Assembly: GCF_002846365.1 (NCBI RefSeq)
Contig: NZ_PJMW01000002.1
Location: forward strand, 124,001 to 188,000
DNA length: 64,000 nt
Direction of reading: 5' to 3'
Source of the DNA: Nocardia fluminea
Lineage (GTDB): Bacteria > Actinomycetota > Actinomycetes > Mycobacteriales > Mycobacteriaceae
Shown here: positions 19,446-28,666 of the stretch, in pieces
How the letters are laid out: the number at the start of each line of letters is the position of its first letter
Numbering within the stretch: the stretch's first letter is position 1
Notes under the pieces: model-generated
Told to the model about the DNA's origin: nothing
Databases searched by the model: none
What the model saw: the letters and a program-made list of their open reading frames with translations, nothing else
Translations under genes and position numbers: made by a program

Positions 19446-20456
19446 TCACGTCGTCACCAGGTCGCGGAGTCGGGCCAGCCGGGCCGGGCCGATGCCGTCT
19501 ACCTCGCCGAGTTGAGCTACGTCGGTGAAGCGGCCGTTGGTGGTGCGCCACGCCAGGATTGCCTTGGCGGTGACCGGGCCTACGCCGGGCAGTGCGTCCA
19601 ACTCGGCTTCGGTCGCGGTGTTCAGGTCGATGCGCGCATTGCCGGGCGGGACAGCGGTATTGGACGCAGTGGTGCTCGCGCCTCCCGGCTTCGAGCTCGC
19701 GGCGTGCGAACCAGTGGTGCCCGGCAGGGCCACGGGTGCACGACCGGCGCCGACCATGATGCTGCCGAGGCGTGGTTGGCCGGCTCGAGGGTCCGTCGCA
19801 CCGACGATGACCTGGTCCCCGTCCGCGAGTCGCTGAGCCAGGTTCAGGCCTGCGAGGTCGGCACCTTCTTGGATACCACCTGCCTTCTCCAAGGCGTCGG
19901 CGATTCTCGAGCCGTCCGGCATTCGGTGCAGACCGGCTCGTTCGACCAAGCCGACCACACTGACGACGACATCGGCGCTCGGAGTCGGGCCTCGACCGGG
20001 TACCGCCGCGACCACGGCCGTCGGGCTGGGTTGTACCGCAATATTTTCCGCTCGCAGCACCGGCACGGGCGGTACCGCGCGCGCCACCGGCTGATCTCGC
20101 AGCACCATCACACCGGTCAGCACCACAGCGATGACCCCGACCAACCCGAGCACCAGCGCCCCGCGACGACCCGGATCCAGCCGCGCGTCCCGAAAGCGCT
20201 CGGGCACCAGCCGGTTTCGCCGACCCGAACCATCATCATCGAGCCATCCCGGTGTCCCCACCGTGCCTGTCTGTCCGGACGACGGTGTGAGTTCGTCATC
20301 GTCCCAATGCCCTTCGCCGTCGTCAGGACGCGCGGCGCTGCTCCCGGCGTCTGCCTCGGATGTGCGCAGCGGCTGACTGCTCGGTCGTGCTCGCTCGCGG
20401 ACCGCCAGCCCACCCAGCCGCTGCCGTACTCGCTCGTACTCTTCGTGTCGTGGCAT
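19446..20456 (-). CDS. comEA: ComEA-type helix-hairpin-helix DNA-binding protein
   Basis: 336 residues from the ATG at 20456 (PRHEEYERVRQRL); an upstream ATG at 20546 is less likely. A Ser/Asp-rich cytoplasmic head of about 100 residues precedes a single membrane segment (ALVLGLVGVIAVVLTGVMVL). A SLBB-like region follows (VVSVVGLVERAGLHRMPDG), and two helix-hairpin-helix motifs end the protein (DALPGVGPVTAKAILAW, EVDGIGPARLARLR). ComEA binds double-stranded DNA outside the membrane and delivers it to ComEC (established in naturally competent bacteria). 241 bp separate it from the ORF start of comEC. Confidence 0.9.
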   Translation of the reverse strand: MPRHEEYERVRQRLGGLAVRERARPSSQPLRTSEADAGSSAARPDDGEGHWDDDELTPSSGQTGTVGTPGWLDDDGSGRRNRLVPERFRDARLDPGRRGALVLGLVGVIAVVLTGVMVLRDQPVARAVPPVPVLRAENIAVQPSPTAVVAAVPGRGPTPSADVVVSVVGLVERAGLHRMPDGSRIADALEKAGGIQEGADLAGLNLAQRLADGDQVIVGATDPRAGQPRLGSIMVGAGRAPVALPGTTGSHAASSKPGGASTTASNTAVPPGNARIDLNTATEAELDALPGVGPVTAKAILAWRTTNGRFTDVAQLGEVDGIGPARLARLRDLVTT

Positions 20457-20634
20457 GGCAGCGACGCTAGGCCGATGCCGACCTGGCGAACCCCCGCCGA
20501 CCTGGGCTTCCGGGAAACCTGTGGATAACTCCGAACCTGTGGACAACTCGGCTGTCAGCGGTCTTCACACCCGGAATACGGCCTGCCCGATAGATAGCGT
20601 GCGCTCATGGCGACTTCGAAGTACTCAGGAACCC

Positions 20635-21594
20635 ATGGAACCCGCACAACGATTCCGCGACTTCGCACTCCTCGAAGCGCGCGGCAATTCCCCGCTGTAT
20701 CACCGTCGAGCGCTGGACATCAGCGTGGACGCGGAAGTGCTGGCACTGATCGCGCGATTGCCCGCGGACAAACAGCAACCCAACCTGATCCTGGCTGCCG
20801 CGCGAGTGAACGGCGCGACCGCGGTTCCCTACAGCGAGTTCCGCGACCAGCTGCGCGAGAACTGGCCGGCGATCTCCGCGACGGCGCTGAGCAGGCGGAC
20901 CCAGACGAACGAGGCGGGCCGGTCTGCCACTCTGCTGCCGGTGCTCGCCCGGCTACCCGGACCACTGTCACTCATCGAGGTCGGAGCGTCGGCGGGACTG
21001 TGCCTGTACCCGGACCGTTTCAGCTATCGCTACGACGCGACCGCCCTGGATCCGGACGACGGTCCGGCACCGGTTGTCTTGACCTGCAGGACATCCGGGG
21101 CAGTGCCGATCCCGGACCGGCTCCCCCGGGTCGTCCATCGTGCGGGAGTGGATCTGAACCCGCTCGATGCCGGCGACAGCGAGGACCGGCAGTGGTTGTC
21201 CGCGCTCGTCTGGCCGGGTCAGGACGATCGGCTGTCGCGGCTGCGTGCGGCCTGCGAAATCGCCGCCGCGGATCCACCGACCATCGTCACCGGGGATTTG
21301 AACGAGCGGGTCAGCGAATTGGTACACGCGGCACCCCGCGAGAGCACGGTGGTGGTGTTTCACAGTGCGGTGCTCAGCTACCTCTCGCCGCAGGCGCGAG
21401 CGGACTTCCGTGCGACGGTACGAAACCTTCCCTGCCACTGGGTGTCCCAGGAGGGCACCGGCATTCTCAGCTCGCTGGCCGACCGGCCCCCACGCGAGAG
21501 CACCGCGGCCCGGTTGGTGCTCGCCCTCGACGACGAGCCGTTGGCTTTCGCCGGGCCGCACGGCCAGTCGCTGGACTGGTTCGGCCCGGCGTAG
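20635..21594 (+). CDS. DUF2332 family protein
   Basis: 319 residues from the ATG at 20635, preceded by CAGGA. The text RFRDFALLEARGNSPLYHRRA at the start, LIEVGASAGLCLYPDRFSY in the middle and VVVFHSAVLSYLSPQARADF near the end are typical of the DUF2332 family, common in actinobacteria. The Gly-rich EVGASAGL loop resembles a methyltransferase SAM-binding motif, but no methyltransferase activity is established for the family. It is divergent from comEA, and its stop lies five bases from the stop of the convergent lexA-like gene. Confidence 0.82.
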   Translation: MEPAQRFRDFALLEARGNSPLYHRRALDISVDAEVLALIARLPADKQQPNLILAAARVNGATAVPYSEFRDQLRENWPAISATALSRRTQTNEAGRSATLLPVLARLPGPLSLIEVGASAGLCLYPDRFSYRYDATALDPDDGPAPVVLTCRTSGAVPIPDRLPRVVHRAGVDLNPLDAGDSEDRQWLSALVWPGQDDRLSRLRAACEIAAADPPTIVTGDLNERVSELVHAAPRESTVVVFHSAVLSYLSPQARADFRATVRNLPCHWVSQEGTGILSSLADRPPRESTAARLVLALDDEPLAFAGPHGQSLDWFGPA

Positions 21595-21599
21595 CGCCC

Positions 21600-22250
21600 T
21601 CAGAGTCGGCGCATCACCGACACCACGCGGCCCAGAATGACCGCTTCGTCGCCGTCGATCACAGAGTAGGCGGGATTGCGCGGTTCGAGATGGACGTGAC
21701 CGTTGCGGCGGCGGTACACCTTGACCGTGGCTTCCTCGCCGATCATCGCCGCGACGATGTCGCCGGAGTTGGCCTCGCGCTGGCTGCGGACCACCACGAG
21801 ATCGCCATCGCAGATCGCGGCATCGATCATCGAGTCACCGCGCACCCGCAAGCCGAACACCTCGCCACGGCCGACGAGTTCACGCGGGAGTGTCATGACG
21901 TCGTCGGGATTGTGCTCGGCCAGGATGGGTGCGCCGGCAGCGATGTCGCCGACGACGGGCACCGACACCGAGGCGTCGGAGTCGGCGGTGGGCGCGCCAC
22001 GCAGGAACAGGCGCACGTCGATGGGTCGGGTCATGGTGGCGGCGCGGCGCAGGAACCCGTCGTCCTCCAATGCCTTCAGGTGCCGGGAGACCGTGGATGT
22101 GGAGCGCAGGCCCACCGCGTCGGCGATCTCGCGCGTGCTCGGCGCGTAGCCGTGGGCGAGCACCGAATCCCTGATCACGGCGAGGATGTGTTGCCTGCGG
22201 GAAGGCAGGTTCGCGGCGTCGAGCTGGTCGAAGTCGTCGTATCCGGTCAT
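21600..22250 (-). CDS. LexA-type self-cleaving repressor
   Basis: 216 residues. The N-terminal winged helix (PSRRQHILAVIRDSVLAHGY) has the recognition segment GLRSTSTVSRHLKAL. The C-terminal S24 peptidase domain has the Ala-Gly scissile bond in DIAAGAPI, Ser in RGDSMIDAAICDGD and Lys in EATVKVY, so autocleavage should be intact. M. tuberculosis LexA reads TSTSSVAHQL in the recognition helix, so this one probably sees a different operator. Given its location away from the usual lexA/nrdR region it may be a second LexA-like repressor, but I cannot see the rest of the genome. No mycobacterial-type SOS box (TCGAAC-N4-GTTCGA) is visible at its own promoter. Confidence 0.85.
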   Translation of the reverse strand: MTGYDDFDQLDAANLPSRRQHILAVIRDSVLAHGYAPSTREIADAVGLRSTSTVSRHLKALEDDGFLRRAATMTRPIDVRLFLRGAPTADSDASVSVPVVGDIAAGAPILAEHNPDDVMTLPRELVGRGEVFGLRVRGDSMIDAAICDGDLVVVRSQREANSGDIVAAMIGEEATVKVYRRRNGHVHLEPRNPAYSVIDGDEAVILGRVVSVMRRL

Positions 22251-22283
22251 CGGGGAATCGTAGATCCTCCCACGATCAGCACC

Positions 22284-22796
22284 TCAGCCCAGGTTCCTCG
22301 CGAAACAGTTCGACTGCGGCAGGACGTGATAGGGCGCGAACAGCGGAATCCGGTGATAGCCACTGCGCTCGTAGAAGCGCACCGCTTCGGGCTGCAGATG
22401 CCCGGTCTGCAGGATGATCCGCGGCCGGCCCGCTGCGCGGACGGACTCTTCGGCGGCGTGCAACAGCGCGGTCGCGGTTCCGGTGCCACGGTATGCGGGG
22501 CGCACGAACATCCGCTTCAGTTCGAGTTCACCGGCGTTCCAGCGCACCGCGGCGTGCCCGGCGGGCTCGGTACCGGCGTACGCGACGAAGGTCTGGTGCA
22601 CGGTCGCGCGGTCGACCGAGATCGGCGAGGGACCGCGCGAGGCGAGCTCGAGGTGCGCATAACGGGGACCGACCTCCGCCGACATCTCCGCGCGCAGCAT
22701 CTCGGCGTCCGGGTCGTCCCACTCGACCACGAGTACTCGCGGCACGAGGTTGATCTGGGGAGAAGTGTTGCCGGCCATGACAACCACGGTAGGCAC
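22284..22796 (-). CDS. GNAT-family N-acetyltransferase
   Basis: 170 residues from a GTG preceded by GAGG; an ATG at 22778 is possible. The GNAT fold is shown by ELKRMFVRPAYRGTGTATAL (motif A, acetyl-CoA pyrophosphate loop R/QxxGxG/A) and by RFYERSGYHRIPLF (motif B). The family transfers acetyl from acetyl-CoA to an amine; the substrate is unknown. It is the last gene of a minus-strand run ending before the lexA-like gene. It is too short and too different to be Eis, which sits at the similar place in M. tuberculosis. Confidence 0.85.
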   Translation of the reverse strand: MPTVVVMAGNTSPQINLVPRVLVVEWDDPDAEMLRAEMSAEVGPRYAHLELASRGPSPISVDRATVHQTFVAYAGTEPAGHAAVRWNAGELELKRMFVRPAYRGTGTATALLHAAEESVRAAGRPRIILQTGHLQPEAVRFYERSGYHRIPLFAPYHVLPQSNCFARNLG

Positions 22797-22850
22797 CGGA
22801 TCCTCGCCAGCGGGCTGGTTGTGCTCAGCGGGATTCTGAACCGGCGGCGC

Positions 22851-23693
22851 TCAGGTGCATCCGCCCGGCAACACTGCGACGCCGAGGGCGCCGATACCGA
22901 GGTGCACACCGAGCGCGGGACCGAATTCGGCGACGTACAGTTCTTGCACCTCGGGCAGTTGCTCACGCAGTTGCGCCGCGATGTTCTCGGCGGCTTCGGG
23001 GGCACCGAGATGCTGGATGCCCAGGGCCGCACCGTCGGCCGCGGCCGCTTCCACCGCAGCGGCTACCAGCTTGGTGTAGGCGCGCGAACGGGTTCGCACC
23101 TTCTCGCGCATTTCGAGCTTGCCCTCCACCAGTTGCAGCAGTGGCTTCGTCACCAGTTCACTGCCGAAGAAAGCGGCGGCGCTGCTCAGCCTGCCGCCCT
23201 TGCGGAGTTGCTCGGTGCGATTGACCAGGATGAAGGTGCGCGAACGGGTCGCGGCGGACACCGCGCGCTCGTAGACAGCGTCCAGTGCGGCACCTGCTAC
23301 GGCCCGCCGGGCGGCTGCCAGCACGGGCAGACCGGTCGCCAGGCCGGCCCCGAGCGAATCGACAACGCGCACACGATCTTCGGCGCCCATGTCACGGACC
23401 GCCTGGCGGCCCGATTCCCAGGTCGCCGACAACATGCGCGACAGATGGACAGCCACCACACCGTCGCCGCCGCTGTGGTTCAGCGCGCGTTCGTAGGCTT
23501 CGCGCAGTTCGCCGGGCGAAGCGGCCGACGTGGTGACCGAGTCGGCGGTGTAGTCGATCTCGATCGGATCGACGCCCTCCCGGATTTCCCGCTCACCGAC
23601 GAGAACATGCAACGGCACCACTTCGATACCGAGCTCGGCGACGAGATCGGCGGACAACCCCGCCGCCGAATCGGTGACCACGACAACGGCCAC
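22851..23693 (-). CDS. DegV-family fatty-acid-binding protein
   Basis: 280 residues: VVVVTDSAAGLSADLVAELG at the start, then HVLVGEREIREGVDP, then TSAASPGELREAYERAL. These are the conserved DegV blocks. DegV/FakB proteins bind a fatty acid for phosphorylation by FakA in Firmicutes; no FakA is visible here and actinobacterial roles are not established. Three bases separate it from the octT stop, so it is in the octT-gpgP-rsfS transcript. Equivalent to Rv2417c by synteny. Confidence 0.88.
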   Translation of the reverse strand: MAVVVVTDSAAGLSADLVAELGIEVVPLHVLVGEREIREGVDPIEIDYTADSVTTSAASPGELREAYERALNHSGGDGVVAVHLSRMLSATWESGRQAVRDMGAEDRVRVVDSLGAGLATGLPVLAAARRAVAGAALDAVYERAVSAATRSRTFILVNRTEQLRKGGRLSSAAAFFGSELVTKPLLQLVEGKLEMREKVRTRSRAYTKLVAAAVEAAAADGAALGIQHLGAPEAAENIAAQLREQLPEVQELYVAEFGPALGVHLGIGALGVAVLPGGCT

Positions 23694-23696
23694 GGA

Positions 23697-25358
23697 CTAC
23701 CGGACCTCCTGCAGCGCCTTCGTCATCGCCGTCGCCACCGCCGCGTGCCCGGCCCAGCCCCAGTGGATGCCATCCGGATTGGCCGACCCCGACTCGATGT
23801 CGTCGCGCACGGCCTCGCCGAGGTCGACGAGCGGCACCGAGGTGCGACCCGACCACGCCTGCAATGCCTTGACGGCCCGCGCCCTGCCGCGGTGGACCCG
23901 TCCGTAGGCATCGCATTTGTGCACCGATGGCAGCACCGCCACGACCGGCAACTCCGGACGCAGATGATTCAGCGCGGTACGCGACTGCTCCAGGTAGTCC
24001 ACGCTCACCCTCGGCGGAAGGGCGACCGGGCGACCCAGTTTCGACAGCTTGGGCTGCAACCAGTTGTAGGAGGCCCGCACCCCGCGACGCAGACGCGGCG
24101 GACGGATGTAGCGAATCATCTCCCGCAGCGCGGTGGGCAGCGGAGACGGCAGCGTGTCCATGCCGCCGACGGCGAACACGACCGCCCCGGCCCGCGGCAC
24201 AGCGGCCCACACCCGGGGATCCCCGATGAGTGCCCAGTAGGCGTCGCGGCACGTCCAGCCGATCCGGGCGATCAGCTCGACATCCCAATCCAGTTCCGCG
24301 GCAACCATATTCGGCCAGATCCGTGGATCGTCGGCGGGCAGCCCGCCCTTCGGCCCGTAGTAGGCGAGCGAGTCGGCGATCACGAGCAGCACAGGGCGCG
24401 GCGCCGCCGACTCCACCGGCCTGGGCGACACAGCTTCCTCGACGAGCAGCGAATCCGCGGTTTCCACAGCGGCCGATTCAGCATGCGAGGAAACGGGGTT
24501 CGCGGCCGTCGCGACCGCGAGGTCCGTGCCTGTGGCAGTCGAAGCGCCCGGCAAACCGTCCTCGGTTTCGAGGTCCACATCCGAGCCTGTGACGGAAGGA
24601 CCGGCCGGCGCGACAGCAGAACCGATTTCGGTGGCAGTCGCTACCTCAGCCGACGGAGCTTCGGACGCGGTGATGACGTCGGACTGCTCTGTAACAGTCA
24701 CTTCCGACCGGAGTGGTTGCGACGCAGCCGGATCGATCGATCCGGCGGCATCCACGCTCGACTCGGTGACGGACGGACCATCGACGGACTGCTCCGCGGG
24801 CCCTTCACCAGCGGGGGCGGATGCCCCTTCCGCATCGGCCGTGGCGATATCCGTGGTATCGGTCTGTACCGCACCGGAGTTCACCTCGCCGAGCTCAGCG
24901 GGCGAAGCGTCATCCGCGCCGCCGTCCACCGATGCCGCAACACCGGAAGGCGTGCTATCCGCTTCCCGCACAGCAGAACTGGATGCGACGTCGGCGGCAT
25001 CGGGTGGTGCACCGTCGGCGTCGCCGCTGTCGTCCGGAGAGCCGTCGACAGTCGAGGAATCCGCTGTCCCCGAGCCGGACTCGACGGCATCAGCCGCCGA
25101 GTCGACGGGCTCGGGTTCAGCGACGGCCGGCGGGGGCACCGGGCCGAACAGGGCATCGGGCAGCGATCGCGTGCTGCGGGCGGTGACCTGCTTGAAGAGT
25201 TCGTCCGGTACCGAACGGATCGGCTCCTCGCGCTCCGCACGCGAGGACCGAGCGGGTGGCGGACCGAATAGCGCGTCCGGCAACTGCCGTCCGGCTTTGG
25301 CCGTCACCTGCTGGAACATCTCATCAGGTACTGATCGGTCGGGCTCTTCATTGGACAT
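23697..25358 (-). CDS. octT: OctT-like SGNH acyltransferase with a 320-residue extra N-terminus
   Basis: 553 residues. The C-terminal 233 residues form an SGNH hydrolase-like domain with Ser in [18 protein letters not shown] and the Asp/His block [12 protein letters not shown]. This matches diglucosylglycerate octanoyltransferase (Rv2418c), which octanoylates an early precursor of methylglucose lipopolysaccharides. The location before gpgP supports it. Oddity: M. tuberculosis OctT is roughly the size of the C-terminal domain alone. Here residues 1-80 contain two copies, 40 residues apart, of a motif SVPDE(M/L)F(Q/K)QVTA...LPDALFGP, and 80-320 are Ala/Ser/Glu/Asp-rich low complexity. The start overlaps the gpgP end by 11 bp, which supports the long form. 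Confidence 0.85.
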   Translation of the reverse strand: MSNEEPDRSVPDEMFQQVTAKAGRQLPDALFGPPPARSSRAEREEPIRSVPDELFKQVTARSTRSLPDALFGPVPPPAVAEPEPVDSAADAVESGSGTADSSTVDGSPDDSGDADGAPPDAADVASSSAVREADSTPSGVAASVDGGADDASPAELGEVNSGAVQTDTTDIATADAEGASAPAGEGPAEQSVDGPSVTESSVDAAGSIDPAASQPLRSEVTVTEQSDVITASEAPSAEVATATEIGSAVAPAGPSVTGSDVDLETEDGLPGASTATGTDLAVATAANPVSSHAESAAVETADSLLVEEAVSPRPVESAAPRPVLLVIADSLAYYGPKGGLPADDPRIWPNMVAAELDWDVELIARIGWTCRDAYWALIGDPRVWAAVPRAGAVVFAVGGMDTLPSPLPTALREMIRYIRPPRLRRGVRASYNWLQPKLSKLGRPVALPPRVSVDYLEQSRTALNHLRPELPVVAVLPSVHKCDAYGRVHRGRARAVKALQAWSGRTSVPLVDLGEAVRDDIESGSANPDGIHWGWAGHAAVATAMTKALQEVR

Positions 25359-26007
25359 CGGGAGCTACCTTCGCCGCTGCGTTCCAAACATCGAGGCGCC
25401 AGCCGGGTCGGTCGATGTCCGGGCCGTGGCTGGAAAGCTGCACCCAGCTGGTATTGGCCAACCCGCCGAGGGCAGGCCAGTTCTCCGGTGGCAGTTCCAG
25501 CAACGCGGCCGTCAGAGCAGCGATCAGCCCGCCGTGCGCAACCAGGATGATAGTCCGACCGGGCCAATCCTGCCGCTCGTTGTACAGTTCGCGCACCACG
25601 GGCAGAGACCGGGCACCGACCTCGAGCTTGCTCTCCCCGCCGGGCGGTGTGTAGGTGGCATCGAGCCGCCACTGCACACGCGCGCCGGGGTAGTCGGCGT
25701 CGACTTCGAGGTGGGTCAGTCCTTCCCAGTCCCCCAGGTTGGTTTCGCGCAGCCGTGGATCGGTGATGACAGGCAGATCGCTGATGTCACCGAGTGCCTG
25801 CGCGGTTTCCTTGGCGCGACGCAGATCGGAGGCGTGGATCGCGATGGCGTTGCGTGAACCCAGTTCGCGCGCAGCCTCTTTGGCCTGCTGGCGACCGAGT
25901 TCGGTGAGATCGGTGTCGATCTGACCCTGCATCCGGTCGGCCGCGTTCCATTCGGTCTGCCCGTGCCGCAACAGGATCAGGTTGCGCACATGGGCGTACT
26001 TGCTCAC
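25348..26007 (-). CDS. gpgP: Glucosyl-3-phosphoglycerate phosphatase
   Basis: 219 residues of the histidine phosphatase (phosphoglycerate mutase-like) superfamily. The catalytic motif is [10 protein letters not shown]. It also has [14 protein letters not shown], the acidic [12 protein letters not shown] and the second catalytic His in [10 protein letters not shown]. GpgP removes phosphate from glucosyl-3-phosphoglycerate, the second step of methylglucose lipopolysaccharide synthesis (established for Rv2419c). The neighbours octT and rsfS match that locus. The start overlaps the rsfS stop by four bases. Confidence 0.9.
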   Translation of the reverse strand: MSKYAHVRNLILLRHGQTEWNAADRMQGQIDTDLTELGRQQAKEAARELGSRNAIAIHASDLRRAKETAQALGDISDLPVITDPRLRETNLGDWEGLTHLEVDADYPGARVQWRLDATYTPPGGESKLEVGARSLPVVRELYNERQDWPGRTIILVAHGGLIAALTAALLELPPENWPALGGLANTSWVQLSSHGPDIDRPGWRLDVWNAAAKVAPDVQ

Positions 26008-26420
26008 TCGTTGATTCCCTCTACCTGCGCGTCGTCGTCCGCGGCCGGAGTCGGGAGTGCGGCGATGCCCTCGACGGGAACCGCCGGGCAGTCACGCCAC
26101 AGGCGCTCGAGTGCGTAGAAGTTGCGCTCGTCGTTGTGCTGGACGTGCACGACGATATCGACATAGTCGAGCAGCGCCCAGCGACCCTCACGGGTGCCTT
26201 CGCGACGGACCGGCTTGTGGCCGGCTTCGCGCAGCTTGTCCTCGATGTTGTCGACGATCGCGTTGACCTGGCGCTCGTTGGGCGCCGACGCGATGACGAA
26301 GCAGTCGGTGATCACCAACTGCTCGGAGACGTCGAGAACCACGACATCGGTGGCGAGCTTGTCGTCGGCGGCGAGTGCGGCGACCGTGGCCATCTCGATC
26401 GCTTCGGTAGAGGCACTCAT
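26004..26420 (-). CDS. rsfS: Ribosomal silencing factor RsfS
   Basis: 138 residues of the RsfS/Iojap family: DDKLATDVVVLDVSEQLVIT, DCFVIASAPNERQV, GTREGRWALLDYVDIVVHV. It binds uL14 and blocks joining of the ribosomal subunits when nutrients are short (established). The tail after residue 115 is acidic and not conserved. Placement downstream of nadD is the usual bacterial arrangement. The ATG at 26420 lies 46 bp after the nadD stop. Confidence 0.94.
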   Translation of the reverse strand: MSASTEAIEMATVAALAADDKLATDVVVLDVSEQLVITDCFVIASAPNERQVNAIVDNIEDKLREAGHKPVRREGTREGRWALLDYVDIVVHVQHNDERNFYALERLWRDCPAVPVEGIAALPTPAADDDAQVEGINE

Positions 26421-26466
26421 ACGGTCTCCTCCTGCGGGGTCAGACCCTCGCTCATGTGGCTCAACG

Positions 26467-27108
26467 TCAGCTACCTTCCGTTCCTGCGGGCACGTAGAGG
26501 TGCCGCTTCGATATGTACTGCACCACGCCGTCGGGGACGAGGTACCAGACCGGCCGACCCTCCGCGGCGCGGCGGCGGCATTCGCTCGACGAGATGGCCA
26601 GTGCGGGGATCTCGACCATCGTCACGGCGTCGGCGGGAAGGTCCCGCAGATGCTCCTCGAGATGATCGGTGTTCAGTTCGTAACCCGGTCGGCTCACCCC
26701 GACGAACTTCGCCAGTTCGAACAGTTCGGTCCAATCCTGCCATGTCAGGATGTTGGCCAGCGCGTCCGCACCGGTGATGAAGTACAGCTCGGCGTCGGGA
26801 TGCGCGTTTTGCATCTCGCGCAGGGTGTCCACCGTGTAGGTGACCTTGTTGCGTTCGATGTCGGCCCGGCTGACGGAGAACCTCGGGTTGGACGCGGTGG
26901 CGATGACCGTCATCAGATAGCGATCCTCGGCGGGGCTGACCTGCTTGTTGACCTTCTGCCACGGCTGGCCGGTCGGCACGAAGATCACTTCGTCGAGCTC
27001 GAACCGGTTCGCGACCTCGCTCGCCGCGACCAGGTGGCCGTGGTGGATCGGGTCGAAGGTGCCGCCCATGACACCGAGCTTGCGGCGCGGCCGAGCTGTT
27101 TCGTGCAT
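26467..27108 (-). CDS. nadD: Nicotinate-nucleotide adenylyltransferase
   Basis: 213 residues from the ATG at 27108. The N-terminus [19 protein letters not shown] carries the adenylyltransferase (T/H)xGH motif, and ISSSECRRR near the end is the second nucleotide-binding motif. It joins nicotinate mononucleotide with ATP to form deamido-NAD in NAD synthesis. The ORF is open far upstream (to 27774), but that part is an antisense shadow of the next gene. Followed by rsfS, as in most actinobacteria. Confidence 0.94.
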   Translation of the reverse strand: MHETARPRRKLGVMGGTFDPIHHGHLVAASEVANRFELDEVIFVPTGQPWQKVNKQVSPAEDRYLMTVIATASNPRFSVSRADIERNKVTYTVDTLREMQNAHPDAELYFITGADALANILTWQDWTELFELAKFVGVSRPGYELNTDHLEEHLRDLPADAVTMVEIPALAISSSECRRRAAEGRPVWYLVPDGVVQYISKRHLYVPAGTEGS

Positions 27109-27152
27109 GAGGTCTGAGCTTAATCCGGCCGGTGGGACCGGGGCGGACCGGA

Positions 27153-28151
27153 CTACTGCGGGGCATCGCGGCGCTTGCCGGGCCCCGACGCCTGCGCGCA
27201 CATCTGGGCGAACTGGGCACGGGTTCGCGCGAGCTCTTCGACGAGATGCGCGACCGGCTCGGCGGCTACCCGGCGGTCCAGCTCGGTCAGCAACACGGTG
27301 ATCGTCACCCACCACGGCCCGCGCACCCGTCCCTGCGGTCCGCGCAGTTGCAGCCAGGCGGCGGCACGCAGGCAGCGAGCCCGCGGCACGATCTTGTCCT
27401 GCTCGCCCCAGAGCCCGGCGGCACGCAGGTAGCCGCCGAGCGCCTCGGATTCCTGCCCGCAGCACTCGCGGGCGACCGCGCACGACCACACCAGATCGGC
27501 ATGGCGGCGGCGCAACGTCGGCACAGCGGCGATCAGCCGCGCCGCCTCGGCGAACTGCCAGGCGGCCTGACGATAGCGGCCGACGTGGTTGAGCGATTCG
27601 GCGAAGTCGGCGCGCACCAGCGCGAGCTCGGCGGGCGGGTAGCCGACGGGCCCGCTGAGCAGTGGGCGGTCGAAGGCGACGACTGCTTCGCCGTGCCGGC
27701 CCGCGCGATGCCAGGCACGACCCGCGACCAGCCACAGGTGGACCGAGTCCGCCCGCGAGATCGGCTCCCAGCACGTGGCGGCCGAGGCGGCGGCCCGAGC
27801 CACGTCGCGGTCGCGGCCCCGTTGCGCGGCGACCGCAGTCACCAGCTGCGTGCGCATCGCGGCGAGTTCGCGCCCGGCCAATTCACCCGCGCCGACGACC
27901 AGGGCACGCCGCAGCTGCTCCTCCGCCACCGCGGGGGCGTCCGCCAACCGGGCAGCGGCGATCCCGGCCAATCGCCGCGCCGCCCGTGCGCCCGAACCCG
28001 GCGTGGGAGGGTGGGCCTCGACACTGGGCGAATCCGCCGCCAGCACAGTGCCCCGGCTCGCTGCGGGCGAGTCGGCCTCGGGGCCACCGACCGGCGCCAG
28101 GTGAGGTTCTTCACGGGGCGAATCGTTCTCGTTCGCGAACGCATCGTTCAC
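27153..28151 (-). CDS. Helical-repeat (TPR-like) protein of unknown function
   Basis: About 332 residues, with the start uncertain (GTG at 28151; a TTG at 28184 is also in frame). After a disordered acidic/Pro-rich head of about 60 residues the protein is Ala/Arg/Leu-rich and helical. It has repeated [14 protein letters not shown] and [24 protein letters not shown] units that resemble tetratricopeptide repeats. It ends [18 protein letters not shown]. No catalytic motif is visible. The stop lies 44 bp before nadD, so the two may share a transcript. Codon use is normal. Confidence 0.65.
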   Translation of the reverse strand: MNDAFANENDSPREEPHLAPVGGPEADSPAASRGTVLAADSPSVEAHPPTPGSGARAARRLAGIAAARLADAPAVAEEQLRRALVVGAGELAGRELAAMRTQLVTAVAAQRGRDRDVARAAASAATCWEPISRADSVHLWLVAGRAWHRAGRHGEAVVAFDRPLLSGPVGYPPAELALVRADFAESLNHVGRYRQAAWQFAEAARLIAAVPTLRRRHADLVWSCAVARECCGQESEALGGYLRAAGLWGEQDKIVPRARCLRAAAWLQLRGPQGRVRGPWWVTITVLLTELDRRVAAEPVAHLVEELARTRAQFAQMCAQASGPGKRRDAPQ

Positions 28152-28313
28152 CGGGTGGAGCTCGCCGACCGCGCGTGCGCACAACCCGGGAGAACCGTCC
28201 CTGCATCCGATATCCGTCGATCGGATCGCTCGTCGTCGCGCGACGCCCCTGCCAGCATGGGCGCGATCTTGGTGGCCGTGCCATGTGATGCGCTTAACGT
28301 CGGCTGAAGGGGC

Positions 28314-28655
28314 TCAGGCGGTGGGGCGCTTCGACTTCGGGAGTTTGGCGACGACCGCGTCGTAGGACGCATCGATCAGTTCGCGGAGTTCGTCGTCCGG
28401 CACCGCGCCGCCGACGCGGACACTGTTCCAGCCGTAGCGGCCGATGTACGCCGACGCGGTGACGTCGTCGGGGTAGATGTCGACCAGTTCGTCGGCTTCG
28501 GTGCGGTCACGCCCGCACTTGAGTCCGATCGAGGTGCCCGCGCCCAGGAACGCGAAGACTTTGTCGCCGACCTTGGCCACGGTGTCGCCCTCCCACGGCT
28601 CGTCTTCCCACGCGCCCGGTTTGGCCAGGCAGTAAGCCAAGACATCGACACTCAT
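28314..28655 (-). CDS. MmcQ/YjbR family protein
   Basis: 113 residues from the ATG at 28655, preceded by AAGGAG. Typical features are WEGDTVAKVGDKVFAFLG, then a short beta segment, then YGWNSVRVGGAVPDDELREL and the final helix with YDAVVAKLPKSKRP. The YjbR fold (CyaY-like) is often called DNA-binding, but its role is unproven. It follows the VWA gene by 11 bp and may be co-transcribed. Confidence 0.85.
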   Translation of the reverse strand: MSVDVLAYCLAKPGAWEDEPWEGDTVAKVGDKVFAFLGAGTSIGLKCGRDRTEADELVDIYPDDVTASAYIGRYGWNSVRVGGAVPDDELRELIDASYDAVVAKLPKSKRPTA

Positions 28656-28666
28656 CGTGAGCTCCT

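Noticed and set aside
18580..19515. Plus-strand protein with KHHHLRLAPTVDAHP-type 19-residue repeats
   Set aside because: Open only because the 57-bp period preserves frame; no flanking coding sequence, ribosome site or family. Kept as a DNA repeat.
20607..25271. 1554-codon plus-strand open frame
   Set aside because: It runs across DUF2332, lexA-like, GNAT, degV and octT genes in a shadow frame; no domain is visible.
26467..27774. Extended nadD start up to 27774
   Set aside because: The extra 222 codons are Arg/Ala-rich shadow of the overlapping helical-repeat gene; conserved NadD begins at 27108.
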